A stretch of 64,000 nt of DNA from Pyrus communis (taxonomy: Eukaryota > Streptophyta > Magnoliopsida > Rosales > Rosaceae). Below, one piece after another: positions 43,811 to 55,277 of the stretch. Position numbers and translations under genes: made by a program. Below the pieces are notes generated by a model. It searched no databases, was not told the DNA's origin, and saw only the letters and a list, made by a program, of their open reading frames with translations. Every line of letters starts with the position of its first letter. Within the stretch, counting starts at the first letter, position 1. Location: contig NC_084803.1 of NCBI RefSeq assembly GCF_963583255.1, positions 16,255,428 through 16,319,427 of the forward strand. Direction: 5' to 3'.

Positions 43811-44011
43811 CCAGAAGAGATCCCCTCAGGATCTCTCCCACCAAAGTCCACCAATCAATTAATCCAAACCCTTAAAATTTGATCAAACGGCTAAAATTAT
43901 TATAACTTTTAAAGGGGTCTTCTGTTTGTAGCCGTTGGATCAAATTTCAAGGATCCGGATTAATTGATTGCTGGGCTTTGGTGAGAGTGATCCGGAGAGG
44001 ATCTCTTCCCC
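43811..44011. mobile_element. MITE family A copy 2, long inverted repeats
   Basis: About 50 bp at each end are inverted repeats: GAAGAGATCCCCTCAGGATC against GAAGAGATCCTCTCCGGATC read inward, then CACCAAAG and CAATCAATTAATCC in both. GTTTTCA occurs on both sides (43804-43810 and 44012-44018). The central part matches the element at 15469-15666. Confidence 0.75.
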
Positions 44012-44327
44012 GTTTTCACATACTTTTTAGAAATTTATACAAGAAGTGTCAGATTCACAAAATTTGTTGTGTTAATAGTTGACTAATTGATTCAATTTGA
44101 ATACTGATTAAGTAAACTCCAATTAAGAACAATTTTTTCATGCAACTACAATTTAATTTTAGTGACTCACTGTTCAATAAATTAGTTACAAAATGATCAA
44201 AAGGTGCAATATCTATCTAATAAAGAAATAATACGTTGCAATGAATGACATGACATAATCTCTTCCTATCCTGAGTATGTTTATGCTCAAAATAGTGGAC
44301 CACATTACATGCATGTCTCATGATGCC

Positions 44328-45272
44328 CAGTGGCGGATCCAGGATTTTAAACTCGGGGGTCCCAATTATAAAGGTCAAAAAAATTATAGACAAAAATAAC
44401 ATTGAAAATTTAAATATAATACATTTCATTCAAAAATCGTATGCAAAACATTATTACAAATTATAAAATCATAATTCAAGTGTCCATTACGAGGTTTCAT
44501 AAGTTACTAGGGAGTACCTAAGTTATTGATTATCTAATATGAAGCACTAAATTTAAAGGGGCGTGCTATTCACACACCCATTTTTGCTTCTCACACACCC
44601 CTTTTTGCTTCTCACACACCCTTTGTTTATTTCTGTCATTTGATCTTTAATTCAGTCGATCCGACGGCCGCAAATTAAGAGGGTGTGTGGATAGCACACC
44701 CCAATTTAAAACACCGGTCAAATAAAACTCTCCCCAAACTCCCACTATCTTTCTAACCAAACACACCATTTTTCTCTTTTACTAGTTTCCAAACATCCAC
44801 CTTCTCTCTCACTAAGAACAAAGCTGCCATACCTCCACCAACCGCCTCCCTCCCCATTCTCCCGAAGCCATGGTAGCTCCACCACCAAATTTCACCAACC
44901 CATGACAGATCATATACATCTTACTAACCTTATAAAGGAAATTTTACCCATAAGAAAAATTACTAAGATGGTTGAAATAATTTGGGAAAGTTTGGGCTTA
45001 TGTACTGCCCCCACCAGACGACAGAGAAAGGTTGGAGGAGAAGTGGGTGGCACCGACGGATGAGACCATGGCAGAAGCAAGGTGAGAGGCAGGAAGGGTC
45101 CCTATTTCTTTCTTCTTCGTGCGCGGTCATCTTGTCCGAGAAGAAGACAACCATTGCAACCTACACAGACCTCATGCTTGAGTACGAGGGGTCCCCGAAA
45201 AATTTATAGCAACGATTTAGGATTGCCAACGGGTCCTGGGACCTCCTTGGTCCCTATGTGGATCCGTGCTTG
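44328..45272. mobile_element. hAT-like non-autonomous element, 945 bp, with a nested MITE
   Basis: It begins CAGTGGCGGATCCAGG and its right end read inward is CAAGCACGGATCCACA. Identical 8-mers ATGATGCC flank it (44320-44327 and 45273-45280). It contains the 145-bp MITE at 44558-44702. Its 3' part has frames of no recognised family. Confidence 0.65.
44558..44702. mobile_element. 145-bp hAT-type MITE nested in the 945-bp element
   Basis: The inverted ends are GGGGCGTGCTATTCACACACCC and GGGGTGTGCTATCCACACACCC read inward, two mismatches in 22. Exact 8-mers AATTTAAA flank it (44550-44557 and 44703-44710). TTTTTGCTTCTCACACACCC is tandemly repeated near the left end. Confidence 0.88.
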
Positions 45273-45280
45273 ATGATGCC

Positions 45281-45412
45281 CATATACAATATACAACGTG
45301 TAATGAGTCGGTTTACTTGGACGACAATATCGAGTTTAAGTGAGGAGTGTGATTGAGAGATTTTGAAGCTATTAACGTTGTTGGTTATCACCTAGCTAAC
45401 ACAACGCATGTC

Positions 45413-45451
<39 letters not shown>

Positions 45452-45710
45452 TCTCTGAGATTCAGGAGTGAATGACCTCTCTCCGTTAAAGCTTCATATG
45501 CATGCCTTGGTTTTAGCTCGTCATGACAATCTGTGCTATCGTGTACTTGTTGATGACGTATTAGTTTTTGTGTTAGTTTTCTCAAAAGGACCAACCTTGG
45601 ACTGCTGATTACTCCACTGAATTCAAATACATTCCTTAATAATATGATTAGTTAAGCATAAATGGTTCATAAGCCAGTTTCTTAAATTGGCTCTAGCCTC
45701 TTAGCTTGTT
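45281..45710. other. Intergenic DNA with CT microsatellite
   Basis: No gene. A CT/TC tract lies at about 45416-45457. The long Arg/Glu frame across it is a repeat artefact. Confidence 0.6.
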
Positions 45711-45721
45711 TAGTCTTTTTT

Positions 45722-45928
45722 GGATTAGGATAATCTTCGGATTCTCTTTGTGGGGATTCTGATGATCAATCAATCGTGTTTGTTTATTGTATATCGTGCG
45801 GTTAAAAATTATTTTAAAATTAAATATAAATAATACCTAACAAAAATTAACCGCACGATATACAATAAACAGACACGATTGATTGATTTTCAGAATCCCA
45901 CAAAATGGATCGGAAGAGGATCCTTGTC
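45722..45928. mobile_element. Foldback MITE with TAGTCTTTT duplication
   Basis: Arms of about 75 bp are inverted repeats around a short AT-rich spacer. The innermost shared part is GTTTATTGTATATCGTGCGG with CAATCAATCGTG before it. TAGTCTTTTT occurs directly before (45711-45720) and after (45929-45938), consistent with a 9- or 10-bp duplication. Confidence 0.78.
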
Positions 45929-45938
45929 TAGTCTTTTT

Positions 45939-46498
45939 TTTTTTTTTCGCATATATACATGTTAAATCAAGTGGGGTTTGACTCCAGGGCTGCGCAGAAA
46001 GTTAGATGAATGTGTTTAGATTGGACAACCCGTGGTTTCTCAATTATGAACCTAAAACAGTAAACTAGTTTTTTCTCACAACATCTCACTTACAAATCTC
46101 AAATATATTATTATTCCCAAAAAGTCTTAGTGTCAAATCTACTTGCGTGCGTAGGTTTCAGTTGTCTAGCGGCCAAGTTTGTTTCAACCCTTGTCATCCA
46201 CTTTTCTCGAGAAATTTTTAGCGTGCTGAGAACTTGATCCAGGTACAAGTGTCATAATATAAATGGTTGAAAATATTTTTTTCTTTCAAATATCCAACAA
46301 ATTCTAGTATTACAATTAGTGTACCGGATTATGTTCTTGGCACATTGACTCTTGCTCTTCCCAATTATGTTGTTGGTTTCCCGCATAAATCCCCTTGATC
46401 TATGCATAGTGGATTGGTTGTGCTTACTATAGTGATGAGATATTGCTTATTGATAATTATTTTTCTAATACAACCAATATTTTACACTATTAATTATA

Positions 46499-46593
<95 letters not shown>

Positions 46594-47499
46594 AAAATCA
46601 AGATGCAATGAGTTGACGAGAAAAATTTTAACCATCATGAAATTCCACTACTTGCCATTAAGTTTAGATTCACTATGTTTATAAATTTCATTTAATTTAA
46701 TTTTTTAAAATGTAGATGATATTGTCACCCCATCTTCTTTTGTTTCTAGGGAACTATAGGTGTGAGAAAAGACAAAGACATTTTTGTGACTACCTTAAGG
46801 TGATATGTTGGAAATTTTTGTGTTATATTGGCTATGTAGCATATAATATGTTTGGTTGGCTCAATCTAAATATCTTAAAGTGACTATCTTTTTTTCAAAT
46901 ATGTTGGGTATCGAGGATGAAGTTTCTAAAGCTCACTCAAGATGAGTTTGTATAAGAGTAAGTAAAACCTTCTTTAAGCTTGAGAAAAGTTACAGAACCA
47001 TGCTTAAACATAATGATATTTGGTTGCCTCAGCTCGTCGATAGCTCTACTCATCACTTCATGAGTCATTTTGGCAAATTGGAATTCACCAAAGTTAAGTT
47101 TTAAGGTTAAAATTGGGTATAATCAAGTTAGCTAGAAAAGTGTGTTTTTCTATTGCACTCAAGTTCTAATCCCTCTTATCATAGTTTGGATAAATTCAGT
47201 ATTTGCTTATCTTATCGTTTGTCAAAAGAGAGAAGAAAAGAAAAGAAAAACTTAAGTTTTGGGCTCCACATCGGCAAATTGGTCTACTTGGAGGCTGCTT
47301 CTAAGATGATAACTTGGCCCAATCTAAAAGCAACACCACCCCTCCCAATTGCCTTTGCAATTAGGTGATTCATTAAGTGGGGCTATTCGATGGGCCCACC
47401 TTTCTCAGACTCAGCAATCGGGCCATTCTCGCCAGTCTCTACGCTTGAGGCGATATGACATCACGTTAACGTCATCATGACAAAAAATATTTGGCTGAT
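45939..47499. other. Intergenic DNA
   Basis: AT-rich. It holds the long GA microsatellite listed separately. I see no credible gene. Confidence 0.55.
46502..46590. repeat. (GA)n microsatellite, about 44 units
   Basis: An uninterrupted 89-bp GA/AG run. The Arg-Glu repeat protein read across it is an artefact. Confidence 0.98.
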
Positions 47500-47873
47500 C
47501 AGGGTGTAGTAGCAAGAGATTGCATTCGAGGGAGGATGTGGTCTTCTCGGAGACGATCCACTTGGCATTGGGAGTTGTCGCCAACATGGAGGTAGAGCTT
47601 GACGGTGTTCCAGCCTTGCGCGGTGGGGGGCGGCGAAGGAGGAAGAGGAAGGAGAGCCGTACTTGAGTTGAAGGGCTTTAAATTTGGCGTCGACATTGTT
47701 GACAGTGGAGTCTTGGGTTTCGGATTTGGGCTTCAAAGCTACGATTTGAGGTGGCTTGTAGTTGTCCTCTGCATTGTCGTATTGGTCTTCGTCCTCCGAT
47801 TGCTATTCCTCCTCCTCCAACTCTTAGTCGTCCAAGTCAGTGATGTGATCCTCCTGCTATAAGCGGTTTCCAT
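47500..47873 (-). pseudogene. CYPRO4/VID27-like gene fragment
   Basis: The minus strand from the ATG at 47873 is interrupted by frame changes. It still reads an acidic start (ITSLTW..., then in another frame an EEEE-type stretch), NNVDAKFKALQLKYGSPSSS, and in a further frame GWNTVKLYLHVGDNS and AKWIVSEKTTS. The order VDAK..ALKLKYG, then VKLYLH.G.N.P.AKW..SEK..S is the N-terminal part of plant CYPRO4 (VID27-domain) proteins as I remember them. The rest of the protein is missing. It is a truncated duplicate, not an active gene. The cellular role of the family is poorly known. Confidence 0.65.
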
Positions 47874-48041
47874 GGCTTTTTGGAAATTCGAAATCCGATT
47901 TTTCTCGGAGAGATTAGAAAAATGTAAATTTTGGGGAATATAGGAAATAAAATTGGCTAAAATTTTTGATAAATGCGGAGGACGAAGGACGTATGGAACG
48001 GGGCTTCAATAGACAACAAAATAAGGTTATAAAAGATGTGA

Positions 48042-48878
48042 GGTCATCTCCAACCGATAGCTGGTCAAATGGCTCGTTTTAGCCCTCTAGCCTTCCAAGA
48101 TTCTCCAAGATTCTCTAAGATATTAATATTTTAATGAACAGTACAGGGCCATATTTGCCTCCGTCTCCAACCGAGGGCTAGAGGGCCAGAGGGCTCGTTT
48201 TAGCCCTGTCACAAAAAACTGTCTCCAACTAAGGGCCAAACATAATTTATTATTTAAAAACTACAACTTAAATGTTGTTTAAGTTTCATGTTGTTAAATG
48301 TTTTTTTTATGTTGTATAATTTTTATGTTGGTTAATGTTATTAATATTGTTTAATGTTGTTTCATGTTACTTAATTTAATTTAATGTTGTCTAATGGCTT
48401 AGGAGGTTATAAAAAAAATAGAATTAAAAAAAATATGAAAATTTTTTGTGAAATAGAAGTTATAGGAAAAAAAAAGAATTTAAAATAAAATGAAACAAAT
48501 TTTGTGAAATAGAAGTTATAGGAAAAAATGAAATTAAAAAAAAATGAAACAAATTTGTAAAATAAAAGTTATAGGAAAAAAATAGAATTAAAAAAAATAT
48601 ATGAAAAATAGAAGTTATAGGAAAATTTTTGTAAATAAAAAATAATAATAAAACTGTTAAAAAAAAACTTTAAAGAATTCCTGTCGGTTATAACCGACAG
48701 GAAATCCAACATAAGCAATAGCCAGCCCCATGCAGCCAGCCTTTTAGCCCTCTAGCCCTCTCTGATTCTGTGGGGCCCTCTCAGATTCCAGAGCCCTCTG
48801 GCCTAGCCCTAGGTTGGAGACGGTTTTCGAGTTATTTTCTGCCCTTTGGCCCTTTGGACCATTCGGTTGGAGATGGCC
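48042..48878. mobile_element. Non-autonomous DNA element with GGCCATCTCCAACC ends, 837 bp
   Basis: It begins GGTCATCTCCAACCGA and its right end read inward is GGCCATCTCCAACCGA. TGA and TTA triplets flank it, a near-match for a Harbinger-type 3-bp duplication. Inside are repeats of GGGCTAGAGGGC / AGCCCTCTAGCC words and a stretch (48410-48620) of four near-copies of AAATAGAAGTTATAGGAAAA. A 26-bp perfect palindrome lies at 48678-48703. Confidence 0.6.
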
Positions 48879-48884
48879 TTAGGC

Positions 48885-49312
48885 TAGTTGGGCGGCAGGT
48901 TAAGGCCTAACGCCTAGGTAACTAAACAGATTTAAGTAAATTAATTATATATTGTATAAATAAGTATCTATTTATACTTAAAAAAACACACATAATTATA
49001 TTGGAATACATAAATTACGAAATAAAGTGACATATAAATTATAAAGTATTAGAACATATTGAAAACATGGGTAACAAGTATATAATAAATGTTCATTCAA
49101 GTATTTAACAAGTTTATTACATTTTATTGAAAAATTAAAATATAACATGAAAGTTATCAATTTTCTATCTCTAAGTTAGAGTCGAGACTTAGGCGGGTAC
49201 CTAAGCAAGTTTAGGCGGGCTAGGCAGACGCCTAAGCGGGTCTAGACACACTTTCTTTATTTTCAAACGCCTAGGGACTAATCGGGGTGTGGCCAACTGC
49301 CTAGTGCCTGGG
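48885..49312. repeat. GCCTA-rich dispersed repeat, target of the Gypsy insertion
   Basis: Many GCCTAGG/GCCTAAGCGG/GGCGGG words at both ends of an AT-rich middle. The sequence CAGGGATTTTAAAA after the Gypsy element (59046 on) looks like its continuation. It is a recurrent plant repeat type, but I cannot name its class. Confidence 0.45.
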
Positions 49313-49317
49313 CAGGG

Positions 49318-51658
49318 TGTAACAATCCATCCCAATTAATATTACGGATTTAGGAACATAAAGGTATTTTGGTAATTTCATTAGGATTGGGCTAAATATA
49401 TTGAATAGGTTACTTTTGGTCTTAATTGGTGAGCCACGTGGAGCCCACCCTTTGGTTTTTGTCCCCCGGCCCAAGCACTTCATCCTCTCTCTTCCCTCAT
49501 CCTTGTGACAACTCTCGGACCACTTTCTCTCCTTCTTTCACCTCTCTCCTCTTTTCACTCTCGCTCTCATCTCTCCTTCTTTGGAAGACAGAGCTAGCAA
49601 ACACTAGCACCACCTTTGCTAGAGCGGCGAGCACCACCACCACCAATGTTGGCTAGCCACGAGCATTACCATGACCTTCTTTCCCTTACTCTGTACCTCT
49701 TCCCTTCTTCCTTTTTCCATGGCAAACACCTAGAGGGTGCAATGGCAAACTTTAGCAGGTCCTACCTTTTCCGACTAGGTAAGGCTTGAAAAAAAAAAAA
49801 AAAAAAAAAAAAAAAACCATCGACCCTTCTTCCTTTTCAATGTCCTGGTAGGTTTTAAAGACCATAGGTTGGTTTTGTGGACTTTTGTGACAGAAAACAC
49901 TTCGGATGAGCTTTTCCCAAATTCTAGCGAGAACCCGTGGGTTTCATACCATTTTTTGGCCAACTCCAGCCACCTCTCAACCTCTCATTGGTACGAATCT
50001 CTTCCTTGTTCCTTGGGCTTCATTTTGGTATATTGCATGATAGGTTTTAGGTAGGTTTTGGGGTTGAACGGAGCTGGAAAGGCTTCGACTTCCTTCTTCC
50101 TTGAAACAGCCAACTCAGCTTAGAAACGGGTCAAATAGGACTCGAAAACACTAGACTGGCCCAACTTGTTGGGCAATGAGACCCAAACACTCAAGCCCAA
50201 ACCCAGTTGCCCAGGCCCAACCTTACTCAGAACCCTGGCCAGCGCGTGAGCGCTTGCCTTGGCTGGCACGTGGAGCATACTTGCCTTCATCGGAGGTACT
50301 GATGACGGCACCGGCGACTTTTCCAGCCAACTTTCCGGCGACCTAAGTCTGCACATGGCGGCATGCCGCCATCCCGTGGCAGGTTATGGGGGTACCCGAG
50401 GTCTCCCCTTATGTTTTTCGATGTCCTAAATTCGTTTATGACATCCGTTTCCCGAAATTCAACAGTTTTAGTATAGTTTTATTAATTTGTACCTTTATGT
50501 GCTTTGGTGCAATTGTTTATGGCGTTTTCGTCTTCTCTAGTTTGCACGGCTCTTCAACGGTGAAGTATCTGTGAATGGACCCCATCCAAAATAAATGTTT
50601 TACTATTAGAAATGCATACATGAAAGACATGATTTTATAACTACGTTTTATGAAACGATTATGAGTGAATTGGCTACCATGCTTTATCAAATATCATGCT
50701 TTATCGGATTTATGTGCTTTGAAATATTTATGATTATATACATACTTATGAACGTGGTTTTATGATATGACGTTTGAGTTACTAAGCTCCGATTTGAGAT
50801 AGATATATATTATTAGAAATATTATGTTCATGTTTTTGTGTGCTTATTTAGTGGTTATTCATAGGATCTGCCTACGGGTGAATGATAATGCCTACTGGTG
50901 AATGATGTTGCCTACGGATGAATGATACTTATATATTGGCTTTGGCCGGAAGATGTAGTGCCTACGAACGAAAGATATTTATAATGGCTTCGGTCAGGCG
51001 TAGGTTGGTGGCTTCAGCCGGAAGATACTTATATATGGCTTCAGCCGGGTGTAGGTTGGTGGCTTCAGTTGGAAAATATTTCTATATTGCCTACGGGTGG
51101 GAGATGTAGTGCCTTCAGGCGAATGAAGATTTATATATATATATACCTTTGTGCTTCTACCACTAAGCACACTATATATAATATATGTTTTATGAAGTTT
51201 TATGGCATGCTAGGGTTTTCCAAAAACCTATTACATACTATGCTATTGAGTTTTCATAAACTTTGGGGGATAGTATGTTGTTGAATAATTGATTAAGTAT
51301 TACTTATGTATAAACTTGGTCTACTCATGTTTTGTTTTGCACCCCCCCTCAGAACAGAGAATCGAGGCGTACAATCCCGACATCAAGGCACTCCTGCATT
51401 GGGATCTTCGAGTCCTCGGTGTAGGACCCATCCTTTTATTCATTCAATTTTATTATTCCTTTTTAGTGTCTCGGATTAATTGTATGCTCTGAATACATTC
51501 CACAATTGAAAATTCATTATAATTAAATTTATAATTTTTCTTTATGTCGATTAATTGTTTTTAGTTCTCATGCATCCTAATATGGCTTCGTCACCTTCAG
51601 GTGTCGGTCAGCACGTGTCTACCCTGGTGTTTGGAGAATATCAGGGTTGGGCTTGTCA
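49318..51658 (+). repeat. 5' LTR of the Gypsy element
   Basis: 2341 bp, closely similar to 55278-59045 once the nested pieces are removed. A tandem array of GCCTACGGGTGAATGATA and GGCTTCAGCCGG-type words lies at about 50870-51130, with a counterpart at 56810-57030. Confidence 0.9.
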
Positions 51659-51661
51659 ATT

Positions 51662-51673
51662 TGGTATCAGAGC
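51662..51673 (+). other. Primer-binding site of the Gypsy element
   Basis: TGGTATCAGAGC is the standard plant site pairing with the 3' end of initiator methionine tRNA. It sits 3 bp after the 5' LTR. Confidence 0.92.
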
Positions 51674-54600
51674 GTGGTTTGTTCAGAGCTTACTTAGGAT
51701 TTTCTGTTATTGTAATAAGGTGTCAGTCATGACATCATTTGGATGTCACAACTTCCGAATTTGGTACCATTCGACGCAGTTGTGCAAACCTTTCTATGTT
51801 TGAATTGTCACCTTCTGGTTGAAATACAAAAATTCATGTTGGGATTATGCCTCAGCGGTGACAAAATGGATTGTTGGACAACTTTCAACATCAGACTGAT
51901 ACTCTGCAACATGTGTTCCCTAGGAATTGCGGTCAGAGTCAATTTTACATTAAAGTGACCTGAATTTAAAATCTCAGTAAGAGGAAGTCTGGTTAAGACT
52001 AGCTGAAAATTCGTGATGGCGATGCCACTCTACAACATGCATTCCCTAGGAATTGCGGGCAGAGTCGGATCTACGTATGAGTGCTTAGAAACGGAAAAAT
52101 CTAAGTAGGTTGAGTTTGGAAATCTAAAACGTTGATGTTACTCTGCGACATGCGTTCTTTAGAAGTGGCGGGCAAAGTCACATTTATATAGAAATTGCTC
52201 GAAACATCCGAAGTTCGTGTTGGAGGGTAAACGCTAGCTGTTAGGAAGTAGTAAGTGTGAGTTAGTGGGATTGAAACAATGTCCTCGAACTCGTTCTCGT
52301 TGAGGAAATTCGTGTAGATCTTTAGAACAATTCTCGGCGATTATTCTATCGATAACCTTTTTGCTTACTCCAACCACGAGGTCAGGTTTACTAAACATCG
52401 ACAGTCAGATGTATGTCAAATCCTTCAAACATTAATTTGTTTAGATTATATACCTTTGTTGAGAGATTCCTTGGTAACAGACGCTATTCTGAGCAACTTC
52501 CAAAAAGGGTTACAACCGTTGGAAATTGAAAATCCTCACAAGATGTTGTGAATTACGAAATGTCATTGGTCTTGTCAAATTCTATCAAGTGTTCTTTATT
52601 ATTCTTTGAGCTTAGACCTATTTCCTTTTTGGCTAAGAAACCAGTCAACTTTATTGCGATACAGACGGTGAACGAAGTTTTTGACAACGGGATATTGTCT
52701 TATCTAATCGTAGTTCTTACACTTTTCGAATTATGTGGTGGTACATTATTAAATGTTTGGCTGCACACTGATGCAGCATGATCAAGTCACACTTGTGCCT
52801 CTTGACGATTAGAACTGCATGATGTGAACCATCATATCTTTAACCTAGAGCTGGTAACAATCTTCCTTGTTGTAAAATCTAGTGACGCTTTCTCTACAGC
52901 GAGAAATGTTGCATATTTTTTTACCGAAGAAGTTGTAGTGTGTTTTCACAGAGAAGTGGCTGAGTTGGAGACATAAGAGATGGATGGAACTTATCGGTGA
53001 GTTGATTGCACCTTTGAGTGGCATCATGGTCATGTAACTGTCGTAGCTGATGCTCTTACTCGGAAATCCCATAAACAGTTTACCTTCATCCGAGCTATCC
53101 ATGTCCCATTAGCGTTTTCTCTTCGAAGAATTAGCTTTACGTTGGCGTCCAACCCACGGTGAACATTGTCGGCTCACATTTTAGCATATGCCATGCATGC
53201 TTGCAGTACTAAATGGTACCACAATGTTCGTCCACTTTATTACTTGTATTGTATGAATAGCTTATCATTGAATATGTGAGGGAATATCTAATTTACTGAT
53301 AGGTGAAAGCGGTGAGATGGAAGCCATTGGGCTTATCTCAATCTTCATCGATTCCTGTTTGGAGGTGAAAAGAAATTTCCATAGTTATCTTTTTTGGGTT
53401 GTCGGGGACCCATTGGGGAAGCGAACGGAAGCAGATGAGTGTCACCATAGATTTCCTGTACAAACCACCTTGTACTCATGGAGACTATGATGACGTTTCA
53501 ATATTTGTGGTCAACTCACTCGTCATATTATCTACCAGTCTGTTGGGACTATATTTTCGACCACTTGGCAAAAAATTTCATTCTAGACTTCGTTAGACCG
53601 ACGTCTTGATTACAATTGATTTCGACCGTGAACTCATTTTCACCTTTTGGTACTATAAAGCATTTTAGTCAACTTTGGGTTTTTGTTAACCCTAAAACAC
53701 TTCGTATCATTTCCAAACCAGAGAGATTATTCAGGAGAACCACTCAAATCCAAAAGTTTTAGCAGGAATCATCAGTCATTCAATCAACCATTAATACCCT
53801 ATCAAGTGAATCATTACCACTGGTGTTTGAATATCCCTAAGATTATCTTTGTAACAGTTGTTGTGAATTTTGGAATGGGGAAAAAGTTTGAGTTACTGTC
53901 TATCAGATTTCTTTTGACTACGACTACCACTTGAGTCGAGTCCCCACTCAACCATCTCGACTTTCCACCATAAAATCAAGTTAGCTACTTGCACGTGTTC
54001 TTGCATTAAAGTTACGCATTCACTCCAGTTATCTCGCACTTCAGATCTATTGGACTTGTTTTGAACCTTAAATTCTTAAGTGTTCTCTTAGCCTTCTCGG
54101 TATAGCTGTTCGCTAAATTTGAGAGAAATTTTCAATGAATCAGCTTGCTGAGGCGTTGTGAATCACATTGTTCTGGTTTTTGGTGTATCGTCACTTTTGT
54201 ACCCCATCGTGATGCGCATTTCACTTTTAAGTTTTGTGAAGTTTTCGTGAAGGCCTTAAGTACTACGTTGTTTATCCTATATTGCATTTTTATTTGCAGA
54301 CTATTGGACAATCTAAATGAACTATATAAATCTTGAAAGATGTGTTGCATTCCTTTGATTTGTGGTTTCTGAATAATTAGATTTTGCACTGATCTCTTTT
54401 GGAGTGGTTACGACGATAGTTCTTTTATTTCCAATTTGAGTATGGCACTATTTGAGACTTGGTTTGATTGATTTTTTTGGCAGCACTGGTTGGACAGTGG
54501 AGTTTTGCGAATTGGTTTTTGGATGTTTGATTTCTTTTCGTTATGAGAAATTGTGTGTTTCTGTTATTGTTGACTTGGTGTTGGACAAATGGTAATGTTT

Positions 54601-55277
54601 GCATCTTTCGGAAATTACTACTTGCTTATCAAGTCAACAATGTGTTGTCGATATCGCGGACGGCCGACTGTAATATCGATAACTTATTCATTGGGTTCGT
54701 TAAGCAAGTGGGCAGGTAAACTAGTAAATGATGGTTGTTACTATTTAGTTATTGTTGGGGCTCTATCCAAAGACACACACCTATTCTCGGAGTACATGAT
54801 GTTATGAATGCTTGGGCGAGACCCACTTTCATTTTCGATTTTGATTTTTAGTACAAGTATTTTAATTTACCTTATATTAATTATACATTGTATTTTTTAT
54901 GTTACAAATGTTTGGTCAAGTTATTTCCACTTTCACTGTTAAGTTCAGTACGAATTTTTCAACATCTATGTTAGTACATATTTATTTTGACGTTATTGTA
55001 TTATACTACTTTTGAGCTTATTTTATTATATATTTTCGACATTATATCTTTATAAAGTATGTTTCTACTTTTATACTAATAGGGGAAGAAGGTATGAGCT
55101 TGGAGGCATTAAAGAGAAACCATTGTAACTCGCTCGCGACAATGTGGCATATTATCTTTGATGCAACCGCTCTGACTTGATTTCTTTATATATATATATT
55201 CTTCTTCCTATCTTTGAGTTTCGAGTATAGCAAGTTATTTCAAATTTCGAGATGAAATTTCCTTAACAGGGGCATAT
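51674..55277 (+). pseudogene. Decayed Gypsy gag-pol region
   Basis: Almost all frames are closed. Recognisable islands are the end of RNase H at about 52985-53105 (in one frame a CTFEWHHGHVTVVADALTRK phrase, the VADALSRK-type hallmark) and the start of the integrase core at about 53395-53680 (MSVTIDFLYKPPCTHGDYDD, VSIFVVNSL). Gag and protease were not recognised with confidence. Stops are dense throughout. Confidence 0.75.
55265..55276 (+). other. Polypurine tract of the Gypsy element
   Basis: AACAGGGGCATA lies directly before the 3' LTR, where plus-strand priming occurs. Confidence 0.65.

Noticed and set aside
46402..46611. A frame encoding a long Arg-Glu repeat
   Set aside because: It is a reading of the GA microsatellite with no flanking domain.
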